Positions 1 through 9,078 of a stretch of DNA of 38,183 bases are shown one piece after another. This DNA comes from an uncultured Alphaproteobacteria bacterium (GTDB lineage Bacteria > Pseudomonadota > Alphaproteobacteria > RF32 > CAG-239). The notes under the pieces were generated by a model. That model saw only the letters and a list, made by a program, of their open reading frames with translations, was not told where the DNA came from and made no database searches. Where the stretch lies: the NCBI GenBank assembly GCA_944391475.1, contig CALXTR010000013.1, positions 1 through 38,183 of the forward strand, in the 5' to 3' direction. How positions within the stretch are numbered: the stretch's first letter is position 1; the number at the start of each line of letters is the position of its first letter. Both the position numbers and the translations under genes were made by a program.

Positions 1-279
1 AAGAAACAAACTTGCACACCCGTTAGTTGCGCGTATTCTAGTAAAAAAACCGGAACTGGGTGGTCTTGTAGTTCATGTACAGGAACAAGGTCTGACTGCT
101 CAACTTATCAAGGTTGGAACTGCGATTATAAAATGCCAACTTGTAAGGATACGTGCAAGCAATGGCGCGATTTGGGTTGTGTAATGTCGCCATACGGATA
201 TGGGCGTTGCAACAGCCTTGGAACAGGTGAGCCTTGTACCGACTATGGCTGTAACAATTTGTGGTACTGCTGTGGATAA
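1..279 (+). CDS. C-terminal part of a cysteine-rich protein (partial)
   Basis: An open frame enters from the left edge and ends at a TAA at 277-279, giving 92 visible residues. Fourteen of these are cysteine, spaced irregularly and mixed with Gly, Ser, Thr, Trp and Tyr; the chain ends in Tyr-Cys-Cys-Gly. So many cysteines suggest a disulfide-stabilised exported protein, but the N-terminus lies outside the window and no signal peptide can be checked. A strong terminator follows at once, which supports it being a real transcribed 3' end. I do not recognise the family. Small cysteine-rich secreted proteins or pilin-linked proteins are possible relatives; that is inference. Confidence 0.6.
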   Translation, partial: KKQTCTPVSCAYSSKKTGTGWSCSSCTGTRSDCSTYQGWNCDYKMPTCKDTCKQWRDLGCVMSPYGYGRCNSLGTGEPCTDYGCNNLWYCCG

Positions 280-290
280 TCTAATGGCTA

Positions 291-323
291 AACACCCCTT
301 GTTAACTCAAGGGGTGTTTTTTT
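291..323 (+). terminator. Rho-independent terminator of the cysteine-rich gene
   Basis: An 11-bp perfect stem (291-301 with 308-318), a 6-nt loop and a run of seven T at 317-323 lie 12 nt after the stop codon. Confidence 0.9.
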
Positions 324-357
324 GTACCCAAATAACCTAAAAAAAATATTGTATACC

Positions 358-390
358 AAAAAAAGCACCTCTGAATACGCAGAGATGCTT
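358..390 (-). terminator. Rho-independent terminator after popZ
   Basis: Read on the minus strand, a stem of AAGCA-CTCTG type with one mismatch and a 6-nt loop (363-390) is followed by a T run (358-364). It lies about 30 nt past the popZ stop and probably ends the tolC-popZ transcript. Confidence 0.8.
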
Positions 391-420
391 AGCAGTTAGT
401 TTAAGATTATGACAGCTTGA

Positions 421-1434
421 CTAATTTCTGCCAGCTTTTACCATTACTCGTTCGATTTCTTTTTTAACAATCGTCTCAACCATGGTGGGCAAGTGCTTAT
501 CCAACCACTGTTTTACCTGAGCAGAAACCTCTGCCGACATTAGAGCTTTGATGTCGGTATCTTGCGCCAAAGTATTGATAACTTGAGCTGACAACATATC
601 CCTAATTGTGGCCTTGACCATATCCGACAAGGTTGCATCATTACCAAGCTTGACCGATGCGGAAACTTTAGCTGCTTCATCTGGCATACTATCAACCTTA
701 CTATCAGCAAAAATCTTGGCAAAATTATTAATAATGCTAGCAGAAACATCTACAGCATCGCTGTTGGGTTCGGTGCTCTCGGCAGAACGCTCAACTAGCG
801 GTGTGGCATCTGCTTTTAGCGGCATTTCCTCAACATTAAACGAATCTGACTGTGTGGAAATTTCCGGCATATCAGACAACAACGCATCATCGCCTTTATA
901 GAGCGGTTGAGATGATGCCTCATCTTCAGGAGTATAAATCGGATCAGAATCGGTATCATCACTAATCACGCTTACCTCAGGCAACAAAGATTCCAGTTCA
1001 ACATCGTGAACATCTTGTGTATCTTCTACAGATATTGCAGGCTCTATAACATCAGAAACGGCATCACCTGCTTCAACCTCCGGCAAATCGGCAAGTTCGC
1101 TGTCAATATCGATTTCCGTATCGGCCGGTAAAGTCGGCTCCGCATCAAGATTTACTTCTGGAGAGGGAATATCCGCCCGCATATCGGAAGTGAGGTCTAA
1201 AATATCCTCATCTTCCTCGCTAAAGGGCAAATCATTTACCGAAATATCATTTTCTTCCAAATCAAAATTATCAGAATTTTGGGGGTGATCACTGACAGCG
1301 GCAGAAATATCTTCCGGAGCCTCTGTCTTGATAACAGGGGTATCTTCCGCAGGTTCACCGTTCTCCGACAATATGTTCTTGATAGATGAAAGGATTTCAT
1401 CCATCGACATGTCTTCTTGTTTTTCCTCAGCCAT
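421..1434 (-). CDS. popZ: PopZ-like polar organizing protein (DUF2497)
   Basis: PopZ forms a polar matrix that anchors the chromosome centromere and cell-cycle proteins in alphaproteobacteria. The 337-residue product has the family's three-part layout: a short N-terminal helix (MDEILSSIKNIL, about residues 11-22), a long acidic Asp/Glu/Ser/Pro-rich disordered centre (about 25-240), and a C-terminal helical oligomerisation region (about 260-337) with the W-L-D-K-H-L-P-x-M-V-E-x-I-V-K-K-E-I-E-R-V block. The acidic linker is longer than in Caulobacter PopZ (177 aa in total). It starts 38 nt after tolC on the same strand, so co-transcription is likely; tolC next to DUF2497 is a known alphaproteobacterial arrangement. 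The usual neighbour valS is absent. Confidence 0.88.
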   Translation of the reverse strand: MAEEKQEDMSMDEILSSIKNILSENGEPAEDTPVIKTEAPEDISAAVSDHPQNSDNFDLEENDISVNDLPFSEEDEDILDLTSDMRADIPSPEVNLDAEPTLPADTEIDIDSELADLPEVEAGDAVSDVIEPAISVEDTQDVHDVELESLLPEVSVISDDTDSDPIYTPEDEASSQPLYKGDDALLSDMPEISTQSDSFNVEEMPLKADATPLVERSAESTEPNSDAVDVSASIINNFAKIFADSKVDSMPDEAAKVSASVKLGNDATLSDMVKATIRDMLSAQVINTLAQDTDIKALMSAEVSAQVKQWLDKHLPTMVETIVKKEIERVMVKAGRN

Positions 1435-1472
1435 TCTGCATCCTTTAATTGGTTATTGGGTTAAATTGTTTA

Positions 1473-2831
1473 TTAATCAATAGATAATGACAACCATTTA
1501 TCTCTGGTTTCTTTAGAATATTTTTCGGCATCATATAAATCTACCTTTAAGCCTAAATCCTTAGCGGTTAAGCGCCCCATAGCTTGCAACAAGCTCATAG
1601 CTGAAACATAGTAGTTTCGACGTGCTTTTACTTCTTCAACATTGGAGTTAAGCAGTTCTTGGTAGGCATCTAACACATCAAGAATCGTACGATTTCCCAA
1701 AGCTTCTTCTTTTTGAACACCATCTAGGGCAATTTCATTGGCGCGAACTTGTTCTTTAATCGAAGTAATCATTGCTTTGTTGGCAACCATATATTCCCAT
1801 GCACTGGTAACATTGCTCTTAACCAAGCGCTCTGCTTCTAAGACTTGTTCTTGAGCTTGCCATTTTTGATATTTGCTCTGACGAATCTTAGCTCTGGTTT
1901 CACCACCCTGATAGAGCGGAATGCTCATATTGACACTCCATTCCAAATCATCTTGTTCGCGAACACCTGAAATATTATCCGTATAGTTACGAGTACGCGA
2001 GGCAACACCATCTAAACTAACTTGTGGCAACAATGCACCGGTGTTGGCTTTAACATTATAGTCTTTAGAATCGAAATAATTTTGCGCTTGACGGATGGAA
2101 TAGTTGTGAGTTTTGGCATATTCAAGCGCTTCTTCAAAATTCTTGGGCAAAAACTTATCAATGTCTCCTTCGGGGGCTTTGACATCAACCGGAGCAACAC
2201 CAATAATTTTAGCATAAACTGCTTTGGAGGCTTCCAAAGTACCTTCAGAACTAATGCGATCAGCAGTAGCACGAGCATAGCGGGCACGAGCTTGCGATAC
2301 GTCGGTTCTGGTTACCTCACCGACATTAAAACGTTGAACGGTTTCATCTAAGCGTTTTTTTAGCAACTTTTCGTTATTTTTTTGCAAATCAACAATTGCT
2401 TTATTCTGGACCACATCTAAGTAAGCGGTTGAAGCATCAATAAAAACGGTTTGCTCAACGTTGTATAAATTGTTTTGTTCAGACAAGACCAAACTATCTG
2501 CCGACTTGACCGAGTTCATGGTCTGAAGACCATTAAACAGAGGCTGAGAAATACGTGCCGAATAACTATATTGATCTCCATCGGGGTTGCCAACCGAATT
2601 TTTAACATCTGTGTTATTATCGGTATAGCTACCATTTAAGGAAACGCTCGGACGATAGCCAGATTTGGCAATCGCAACATTTTCATCTACTGCCCGCAAA
2701 TAGGCTCTTTGCGCCTGCAAAGTAGGGTTGGTTTCATAGGCCTGACTTAATGCCTCAAAAATCGTTTGTGCATGGGCATTACCGGCAATTGCTGTGGCTA
2801 ACATTAGGCTGCACAGAAATGTTCTTTTCAT
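1473..2831 (-). CDS. tolC: TolC family outer-membrane efflux/type I secretion channel
   Basis: TolC trimers form the outer-membrane exit duct for type I secretion and RND efflux pumps. The 452-residue protein has a signal peptide ending at A-H-A (about residue 21). The mature part shows the two internally repeated outer-membrane-efflux domains: it starts with ...FEALSQAYETNPTLQAQRA, and the second half carries SIPLYQGGETRAKIRQSKYQ, a classic TolC segment. The length is normal for the family. No inner-membrane pump or adaptor partner is in the window. The region of about 200 bp up to the divergent glgP presumably holds both promoters. Confidence 0.93.
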   Translation of the reverse strand: MKRTFLCSLMLATAIAGNAHAQTIFEALSQAYETNPTLQAQRAYLRAVDENVAIAKSGYRPSVSLNGSYTDNNTDVKNSVGNPDGDQYSYSARISQPLFNGLQTMNSVKSADSLVLSEQNNLYNVEQTVFIDASTAYLDVVQNKAIVDLQKNNEKLLKKRLDETVQRFNVGEVTRTDVSQARARYARATADRISSEGTLEASKAVYAKIIGVAPVDVKAPEGDIDKFLPKNFEEALEYAKTHNYSIRQAQNYFDSKDYNVKANTGALLPQVSLDGVASRTRNYTDNISGVREQDDLEWSVNMSIPLYQGGETRAKIRQSKYQKWQAQEQVLEAERLVKSNVTSAWEYMVANKAMITSIKEQVRANEIALDGVQKEEALGNRTILDVLDAYQELLNSNVEEVKARRNYYVSAMSLLQAMGRLTAKDLGLKVDLYDAEKYSKETRDKWLSLSID

Positions 2832-3049
2832 TTACTCACCTCAAAAAAATCTCATCATTTGCTTTGGGATTATAACCCATGTTACGGATTATGCAACTTT
2901 ATTTCTTAAAAAACTCATAATTGCTGTGCACTATTGTGTATGTTAAATTTGTGATTATATCGATTTCATGCATTAACCATATTTCAAACAATTGTCTTTA
3001 TGATGCGTGTTAATGATAATCAAAATCAGCAATTTTGGAGGAGACGAAA

Positions 3050-5521
3050 TTGAAAAAAAAAGATTCCGCAATCATTAACGAAATTGATAAAGCTCGTCTA
3101 AAACTCTCAATTGAGCATTATATCAAATATTTTATCGGTAAACGTACTTGCGAGATTAATCGTGATGAAGCTCTTAATGCCATTGCTTTGGCTGTACGAG
3201 AGTTTGCAATGGACAAGATGTATGAGACTATTGCTCGTTATAATCGGGTTAACTCCAAACGAATCTATTATCTTTCTGTTGAGTATCTCATTGGACGCTC
3301 TCTTGAAAACAATCTGCATAACCTTGGTTTGTTTGATATTATGAAAAGCATCAAAATTGACGGCTTTCCGGATATCAAACTTGAAGATATTTTTGATGCC
3401 GAATATGATCCGGCTCTTGGTAATGGCGGTCTTGGTCGTTTAGCAGCTTGTTATCTTGACTCCATGGCCTCGCTTGGAATTCCTGGCTTTGGTTATGGTA
3501 TTAACTATCACTTTGGATTGTTTAAGCAAAAGTTTGAAAACGGATATCAAATTGAGCAAGCTGACAGCTGGCTCGCTGAAGACTCTCCGTGGCAGTTTGC
3601 AAGAACTGATCGAACCGTTAAAATTCCTATTTATGGTGATGTGGAAACTTTCCGCGATGCCTCCGGAAAAGAAAATTATATTTGGATGAACACTCAATAT
3701 TTATATGGGGTTCCATATGATTTTCCGATTGTGGGTTATGCCGGTAAGTCTGTAAACTACTTGCGTTTGTTCTCGGCAAAAACTGACGATGAACTAGATA
3801 TTAATATCTTTAATGATGGTGGATATATCGATGCCGTAAAAGAAAAAATCGAAACCGAAACCATTTCTCAAGTGCTCTATCCTTCTGATGCAATCGAATC
3901 GGGTAAAGAGCTCCGCCTCAAACAGCAATATTTCTTTGTATCTTGCGCAATCCAAGATATCATTCGCCGCTTTATGGAAAAGAGTAATGACTTCAAAGAA
4001 ATGCCTGAGCAAGTGTGCATTCAGCTCAACGATACTCATCCGGCTTTAGCAATTGTCGAATTGATGCGTCTGTTGGTCGATGTATACGGTCAGGAATGGG
4101 ACGATGCTTGGGATATTACGACCCGAATTTTTGCATACACCAATCACACCTTGCTGCCTGAGGCTCTAGAAACTTGGCCGGCTCGCTATTTTGCTCGGCT
4201 TTTGCCCAGACACTTGCAAATCATTTATGAAATTAATCGTCGGTTTATGGACTTTGCTCGTAGCCGTTTTGGCGATGACCAAGCCAAGCTAAACAAGCTT
4301 ACGATTGTTCATGGAGATGGCGAAAATCAAATCATTCGAATGGCAAACCTCTCGATTGTTGGCTCTTTCTCCGTGAACGGTGTGGCTAAAATTCACTCCG
4401 AACTGGTTAAAACACAACTGGTTCCTGAGTTCTATGAACTCTGGCCGGAAAAATTTGGTAATGTTACCAATGGTATTACACCTCGCCGTTGGCTCTTGCA
4501 TGCCAATACTGCTCTATCAAACTTGATTGATACCAAAATCGGTGATAGTTGGGTTACTCAACTTGAGGATTTACGCAAGCTGGAAGATTTTGCTAATGAC
4601 AAAAAATTCATTAAAGAATTTGATGCCATCAAAACCGCTAATAAAGAGCGTTTAGCTAAAATCATCTTCCGGACAACCGGCGTTATCGTTGATCCGAACA
4701 GTATGTTTATTGTACACGCTAAACGTATTCACGAATACAAACGCCAACTGATGACTATTTTGCAAGTTATTGGTGACTATTTAGCTATCACCAAAGACAA
4801 TGTTCAACCTACCGTCAAGAAAACTTATATTTTTGCCGGCAAGGCTGCTCCTTCTTACAACTTTGCAAAACTGATTATCAAGCTGATTAATAATGTGGCG
4901 CAAGTCGTCAACAACGACCCACAAGTCAACAACATGATAAAAGTTGTATTCTTGCCAGACTATAAAGTCTCTTTGGCAGAAGTGCTTATTCCGGCAGCTG
5001 ATGTCAGTGTTCAATCTTCTACCGCAGGATTTGAGGCAAGCGGAACCGGAAATATGAAATTTGCACTCAACGGGGCTTTGACCTTGGGTACATATGATGG
5101 CGCCAACATCGAAATTCGCGAACAGGTGGGTGAAGAGAACTTCTATCTCTTTGGCCTGCGTGAAGAGCAAATTCAAGAGATGCGCGCAAAAAATCAATAT
5201 CATCCGGCTGATTATTACAATAATTCGGCTTACATCAAACGTATTCTTAACTTGCTCAACTCAAATGTGTTGTGTGAGAAAGATTATGTATTGTTGTTTA
5301 AGCCGATTTACGAAGAACTAATGAACAGGGATTACTATTTCCTGTTAGCCGATTTGGAAGCCTTTAATAACACCATGCACCAAATTGAGAAAGATTATCT
5401 CAATCGGGAAAAATGGAACAAAATGGCTATCTTAAACGTGGCAAGAATTGGCTACTTCTCAAGCGACCGCGCAGTTATGGATTATGCCAACAATATTTGG
5501 CATATCAAACCTGTGGATTAG
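3050..5521 (+). CDS. glgP: Glycogen/alpha-glucan phosphorylase
   Basis: It releases glucose-1-phosphate from glycogen or maltodextrin using pyridoxal phosphate (GT35). Diagnostic blocks: GNGGLGRLAACYLDSMASL near the N-terminus, YTNHTLLPEALETWP in the middle, and EASGTGNMKFALNGALTLG near the C-terminus, where K670 is the expected PLP Schiff-base lysine. I place the start at TTG 3050 rather than TTG 3035, because a strong Shine-Dalgarno (GGAGGAG, 3037-3043) lies inside the longer frame at ideal distance from 3050. That gives 823 residues, usual for the family. It is a lone gene with its own terminator; no other glycogen gene is nearby. Confidence 0.96.
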   Translation: MKKKDSAIINEIDKARLKLSIEHYIKYFIGKRTCEINRDEALNAIALAVREFAMDKMYETIARYNRVNSKRIYYLSVEYLIGRSLENNLHNLGLFDIMKSIKIDGFPDIKLEDIFDAEYDPALGNGGLGRLAACYLDSMASLGIPGFGYGINYHFGLFKQKFENGYQIEQADSWLAEDSPWQFARTDRTVKIPIYGDVETFRDASGKENYIWMNTQYLYGVPYDFPIVGYAGKSVNYLRLFSAKTDDELDINIFNDGGYIDAVKEKIETETISQVLYPSDAIESGKELRLKQQYFFVSCAIQDIIRRFMEKSNDFKEMPEQVCIQLNDTHPALAIVELMRLLVDVYGQEWDDAWDITTRIFAYTNHTLLPEALETWPARYFARLLPRHLQIIYEINRRFMDFARSRFGDDQAKLNKLTIVHGDGENQIIRMANLSIVGSFSVNGVAKIHSELVKTQLVPEFYELWPEKFGNVTNGITPRRWLLHANTALSNLIDTKIGDSWVTQLEDLRKLEDFANDKKFIKEFDAIKTANKERLAKIIFRTTGVIVDPNSMFIVHAKRIHEYKRQLMTILQVIGDYLAITKDNVQPTVKKTYIFAGKAAPSYNFAKLIIKLINNVAQVVNNDPQVNNMIKVVFLPDYKVSLAEVLIPAADVSVQSSTAGFEASGTGNMKFALNGALTLGTYDGANIEIREQVGEENFYLFGLREEQIQEMRAKNQYHPADYYNNSAYIKRILNLLNSNVLCEKDYVLLFKPIYEELMNRDYYFLLADLEAFNNTMHQIEKDYLNREKWNKMAILNVARIGYFSSDRAVMDYANNIWHIKPVD

Positions 5522-5536
5522 CCTGATACAAGTAAC

Positions 5537-5566
5537 AAAAAAGCCTGCATATGCAGGCTTTTTTTA
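5537..5566. terminator. Bidirectional terminator between glgP and yacG
   Basis: A perfect 20-nt palindrome (5541-5560, AAGCCTGCAT and its complement) is flanked by A's on the left and a T run on the right, so it can end both the plus-strand glgP and the minus-strand dksA-yacG transcripts. Confidence 0.88.
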
Positions 5567-5576
5567 TTGTATATTC

Positions 5577-5762
5577 TTAATCGCGTTGTTGTTCTTCAAG
5601 AGCGGTTGTTAATTCCTCTACTTCTTGCTCGTCTAAATCCACCGCCTCGACTGTGTATTGTTCGGTAAACCAATTGCCCAAGTCGATATCAGCACATCGC
5701 TTAGAGCAAAAGGGACGATACTTCATATCCGTAACTTCTTTTTTACAAATCGGACATTTCAT
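5577..5762 (-). CDS. yacG: YacG zinc-finger protein (DNA gyrase inhibitor)
   Basis: YacG is a small zinc-ribbon protein; the E. coli homologue binds and inhibits DNA gyrase. Starting at MKCPICKK gives 61 residues with the four zinc ligands C3, C6, C19 and C23 and the family block FCSKRCADIDLGNW, followed by an acidic tail. The frame stays open for 13 further codons upstream, but I reject that longer start: the ATG at 5762 overlaps the rng stop as TAATG, which implies translational coupling. It is the last gene of the dksA-maf-rng-yacG run. Confidence 0.93.
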   Translation of the reverse strand: MKCPICKKEVTDMKYRPFCSKRCADIDLGNWFTEQYTVEAVDLDEQEVEELTTALEEQQRD

Positions 5763-6928
5763 TATTTTGAAACCCTTCCCGTGCCTTGACAACTTTCGCA
5801 CTCGGTGGTGAAAATATCACGCAGGCTGGGACGGCGACGAACCCTAACCACTTCTACATTACCGGCACGGCTCAAACCTAAAACCGCACTCTTATTGGTA
5901 TCATGACTTAAAGCCTCTTCCAAGGCCTCAATTACGGGTTTCATAAACCTATAATCAGACGAACCGGCAAAGTCAATCACGATTTTACCAGACAAATTGC
6001 GCAGCCGGATTTGGTGAGCGATTTCAGTTGCCGCTTCCAAATTTAGGTGTGAAATACTGCCGTTTGAGTGGTCATCACCGCTATCAACATCTATTGCAAC
6101 GCAAGCTCTGGTTTCCTCAATACAAATCCGACCGCCGGAAGGAAGTTTGACATATTTATTTAAAGCCTCAAAAATTACATCTTCTATCCCCATATCCGTA
6201 AAGGGGTCGGCGTTAATCTCAACTTCAAACTCTTTACCATATTTTTCTTTGATTTCTTTTTCGACATTGCGGGAATTGGTCACTATTTTATGCAAGCTTT
6301 CACGATGACGAGCAATGGCATCAAACAACGGATTTCCTCTCCGATACAGCAATGCCGGAGCGTTAACCGCGCGGGCTTTTTTCATAATTTGCTCAAACTC
6401 ACCTCGCAACAGTTCCATTTCTTTAGCTATTGCTTCTTTCTCGGCATTTACCGAAGAAGTGCGCAATATCCAACCTTCTTGGCCGGTGGTATGTTCAATG
6501 ACAAAATGTTTATACTCGCGAAGTTTTTCATAATCTTCAATGCGGGAAGAAGCAGTAACATCCATACGGTAGGGACAATAAACCACATAATCGCCCACTA
6601 ACTGAATGGCTCTCATAACTTTAGCACCTTTTTCGGCGCGAGCCTCTTGGCTAACCTGAACCATCAGGCTTTGCCCCTCGTGGAAGTTGCTTTCCTGCAT
6701 GCCAGTTTCTTCGGCCATCATAAAAGCTTCTCTTCCGTCATTGATATCTATCATAAAACCGACTTTATCATGAGCCAAGTCTAGTTTGTGGGTGATTTTA
6801 CCAAGGTAGATACTACCTTCAGCGGCACGCGCTTCATTTACGAACTCAATTTCTTTAACAACGCCCTCACCTAACAATGCCACTCCGATTTGCTCGGACT
6901 GTTTGTCACAAACTATGGTATCTATCAT
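5762..6928 (-). CDS. rng: Ribonuclease E/G family endoribonuclease (short form)
   Basis: RNase E/G cuts single-stranded A/U-rich RNA in rRNA and mRNA processing. From the start at 6928 the protein has 388 residues: an N-terminal S1-like region (about 30-110), then the DNase I-like catalytic domain with the metal ligands in A-I-D-V-D-S-G (D280) and I-V-I-D-F-A-G (D319), and a C-terminal zinc-link motif C377-E-S-C380-x-G-T-G. It stops right after the zinc link and lacks the small domain and RNA-degradosome scaffold, so it is an RNase G-like short form common in alphaproteobacteria. The start was chosen because its ATG overlaps the maf stop as ATGA; an upstream start at 6955 would overlap maf by 31 nt. 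Confidence 0.9.
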   Translation of the reverse strand: MIDTIVCDKQSEQIGVALLGEGVVKEIEFVNEARAAEGSIYLGKITHKLDLAHDKVGFMIDINDGREAFMMAEETGMQESNFHEGQSLMVQVSQEARAEKGAKVMRAIQLVGDYVVYCPYRMDVTASSRIEDYEKLREYKHFVIEHTTGQEGWILRTSSVNAEKEAIAKEMELLRGEFEQIMKKARAVNAPALLYRRGNPLFDAIARHRESLHKIVTNSRNVEKEIKEKYGKEFEVEINADPFTDMGIEDVIFEALNKYVKLPSGGRICIEETRACVAIDVDSGDDHSNGSISHLNLEAATEIAHQIRLRNLSGKIVIDFAGSSDYRFMKPVIEALEEALSHDTNKSAVLGLSRAGNVEVVRVRRRPSLRDIFTTECESCQGTGRVSK

Positions 6929-7497
6929 CTTATCCCAACTCCATTTAACAAACACTTGGTTTCATATAGCGGCAAACCAACGACTCCGGAATATGAGCCA
7001 ATCATCTTCTTAATAAAACCTTCCATCGGGCCTTCGCTTTTGAAACCGGAACAACCTTTCCAGTCACCATATTCAACATATTCTTTAATCTCTGTTTCGG
7101 ATAGTTTTTTTACCAAAACTCGGGTAGTGGAAAGGCGCACCGCAGCTTTGCCTTGTTTATCAACCACGCAAACTGCACTCAAAACTCGGTTGGCCTTACC
7201 TGAAAGCAGGCGCATAACTTGTTCTTGCTCGGCAGCATCGTGAGCTTTTTGCAAAATTCTTCTGCCGACAACCACAATGGTATCTCCTCCCAAAACAATC
7301 TCTCCTGGGTTAAGCGAGGCGACATGCAGTGCCTTTTCTTTAGCCATACGTTTAACATAGGCACCCGGAGTTTCGTATTTGTGGGGAGTTTCATCAATAT
7401 CCGCAGATTGGATTTTTTTTGGCTCATAGCCAATTTGCCGCAAAAGCGCAATCCGCTGCGGAGAACCGGAGGCCAAAATAAAATCCTTAGTACTCAT
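6925..7497 (-). CDS. maf: Maf-like nucleoside triphosphate pyrophosphatase
   Basis: Maf proteins hydrolyse non-canonical or specific nucleoside triphosphates to monophosphates. The 190-residue product has the family signature: the N-terminal phosphate loop ILASGSPQR (7-15), the S-A-D-I-D-E block (31-36), A-K-E-K-A (52-56) and L-G-G-D-T-I-V with D72 as the likely catalytic residue. Its stop overlaps the rng start (ATGA), and it begins 5 nt after the dksA stop. The maf-rng-yacG order is conserved in alphaproteobacteria. Confidence 0.92.
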   Translation of the reverse strand: MSTKDFILASGSPQRIALLRQIGYEPKKIQSADIDETPHKYETPGAYVKRMAKEKALHVASLNPGEIVLGGDTIVVVGRRILQKAHDAAEQEQVMRLLSGKANRVLSAVCVVDKQGKAAVRLSTTRVLVKKLSETEIKEYVEYGDWKGCSGFKSEGPMEGFIKKMIGSYSGVVGLPLYETKCLLNGVGIR

Positions 7498-7502
7498 GAG
7501 AT

Positions 7503-7931
7503 TTAAGCCTCGTCGTCGTAGGTTTTTTCCATACGTTCGTGGCGCTCTTGAGCCTCAATTGACAGTGTGGCAATCGGGCGGGCTTCCAAACGTTCGATAC
7601 CAATTGGTTCACCGGTATCTTCGCAATAGCCGTAAACACCATCTTCAATGCGTTGCAATGCCTCATTAATTTTGGAAATCAATTTGCGAGCGCGGTCACG
7701 AGTACGCAGTTCCAAAGCTTTATCAGCCTCAAGCGAAGCACGGTCGTTTTGATCTGGCTGATTTAAGCCTCCTTGGGTGACCATTTCATCGAGGGTGTCT
7801 TGCGACTGAGATATGAGCGATTTCTTCCAGTTTAACAATTTCTGACGGAAATATTCTTGCTGTTGCTCGTTCATATATTCTTCATCTTCTGAAGGACGAT
7901 AATCCGGAGGAAGAATGATTGCGCTTTCCAT
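7503..7931 (-). CDS. dksA: DksA-type RNA polymerase-binding regulator
   Basis: DksA enters the RNA polymerase secondary channel and works with ppGpp in the stringent response. The 142-residue protein has the coiled-coil domain with the acidic tip D60-Q-N-D63-R-A-S, matching the two tip aspartates of E. coli DksA, and the C-terminal globular end Y-G-Y-C-E-D-T-G-E-P-I-G. Only one of the four zinc cysteines remains (C103), a pattern known from alphaproteobacterial DksA proteins that stay active. It is the first gene of the dksA-maf-rng-yacG run. Confidence 0.93.
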   Translation of the reverse strand: MESAIILPPDYRPSEDEEYMNEQQQEYFRQKLLNWKKSLISQSQDTLDEMVTQGGLNQPDQNDRASLEADKALELRTRDRARKLISKINEALQRIEDGVYGYCEDTGEPIGIERLEARPIATLSIEAQERHERMEKTYDDEA

Positions 7932-8058
7932 AGTATGTACTCCTATTTTTAATTATTTAACTAATGAGCTTGCAAAAGTGTTTTTTCATATAGCTAGAAA
8001 CTTACAAATTTCAATTATTAACTTCAAGCAAAAAAACTCTCTTATCAAACCATATTTT

Positions 8059-8478
8059 TTATCTCATCAATTTTGCCAACTCAACTTCGACACGCAGCTC
8101 AATCTCGGAAATGATTTCTTCTAACTTTGGGTCATCTATGTTGTTTTTGCGCTCTTTAACAAAACGAGATATCTCAATTAGTTTATCCTTGGAGATATAG
8201 CCCATCAGCAATCCATCTCTGATTTCTTCTAGCTTTTCAAGTAGGTTATATCCTCGTTTTAGAGCTTGACGGCGGCGTTCCCTTCCCTCTTCATCATTTA
8301 TCATTTGGGCTGCAAAAATCGCATCAGCACCAGATATGCCGGCAGATGCAGAAACCATGCGGTTTTCCGGCTTGTTGACATCTTGCAGATATGAGGCAAA
8401 ACTCTCTCCACTGCCTGCTTTTTTGGTCTTGCCAGTGGATAGTTCCGTGGTTTTATTAATTTCGCGGACGTTTAGCAA
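8059..8478 (-). CDS. fliX: FliX flagellar assembly regulator
   Basis: In Caulobacter FliX couples flagellar basal-body assembly to class III/IV gene expression through FlbD. The 139-residue product has the family's conserved C-terminal half: I-S-G-A-D-A-I-F-A-A-Q, then E-E-G-R-E-R-R-R-Q-A-L-K-R-G, L-L-E-K-L-E-E-I-R-D-G-L-L-x-G and the closing E-I-E-L-R-V-E-V-E-L-A-K-L. The N-terminal 30 residues look disordered. It starts 12 nt after the prepilin gene on the same strand, so the two may be co-transcribed. No other flagellar gene is in the window. Confidence 0.85.
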   Translation of the reverse strand: MLNVREINKTTELSTGKTKKAGSGESFASYLQDVNKPENRMVSASAGISGADAIFAAQMINDEEGRERRRQALKRGYNLLEKLEEIRDGLLMGYISKDKLIEISRFVKERKNNIDDPKLEEIISEIELRVEVELAKLMR

Positions 8479-8490
8479 CTCCTCTCTCCT

Positions 8491-9078
8491 TTACTGAAAT
8501 TCCCAAATAATCTCGTTAGCTTCCCCTCTTTGACATGACACCGCGGCTTTACCCATTGTAATTGGCAATGCCGTGGCGGACGAGCCTGCCGTTACACCAC
8601 CGGAACCAATTGTGTTGACTTCCCAGCTAAATGCTTTCTTATTGATAGTGATACCAACCAGAGTGGCTGTATTGTCCACCTCCCAATTTATGGTGGCCAA
8701 CTCTACACAATTTTTTTGAGGAAGTGCGGGAAAACTTATTTTATAAGAACGGCCTTTGCCGCCGGTATTGCTAACTGATAATGTAACTTCACCTTCATAT
8801 ACATGAATTAGCTTTTGACCATGAACCATTTGTGAGGGTGCCAATCGTTCATCAATCAAAATTTTAGAATTTAAGCCCGTATATACACCTATTGCTGCGT
8901 AACGATTGTTAATCGCCTTACGCAAATCTCTAATTTGTGATATAACGGTGCTGGACTTGTACTTATCATACATGGAATATACAAAAATTGTTATAGATGT
9001 AATCAGTGCGCCTATAATCGAAAGAACCGCTATCGTTTCTATCATAGTTCGACCAGATTGTGTTATTTCTTGTTTCAT
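8491..9078 (-). CDS. Type IV prepilin-like protein
   Basis: The N-terminus carries a class III signal: a short leader ending in S8-G9, cleavage before R10, T-M-I and E14 (position 5 of the mature protein), then a hydrophobic helix of about 20 residues (ETIAVLSIIGALITSITIFV). This is what prepilin peptidase recognises in type IV pilins and pseudopilins. The rest of the 195 residues is a Ser/Thr/Gly-rich globular part with two cysteines (C120-region and near the end) that could form the usual disulfide. No pilus assembly gene is nearby. It is directly followed by fliX. Whether it is a major pilin, minor pilin or pseudopilin cannot be told. Confidence 0.75.
   Translation of the reverse strand: MKQEITQSGRTMIETIAVLSIIGALITSITIFVYSMYDKYKSSTVISQIRDLRKAINNRYAAIGVYTGLNSKILIDERLAPSQMVHGQKLIHVYEGEVTLSVSNTGGKGRSYKISFPALPQKNCVELATINWEVDNTATLVGITINKKAFSWEVNTIGSGGVTAGSSATALPITMGKAAVSCQRGEANEIIWEFQ

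Noticed and set aside
2022..2351. Plus-strand open frame opposite tolC
   Set aside because: It is the complement of a clear tolC coding region, has no ribosome binding site and no family pattern.
4781..5203. 140-codon minus-strand frame inside glgP
   Set aside because: It lies opposite the most conserved part of glycogen phosphorylase and is a shadow frame.
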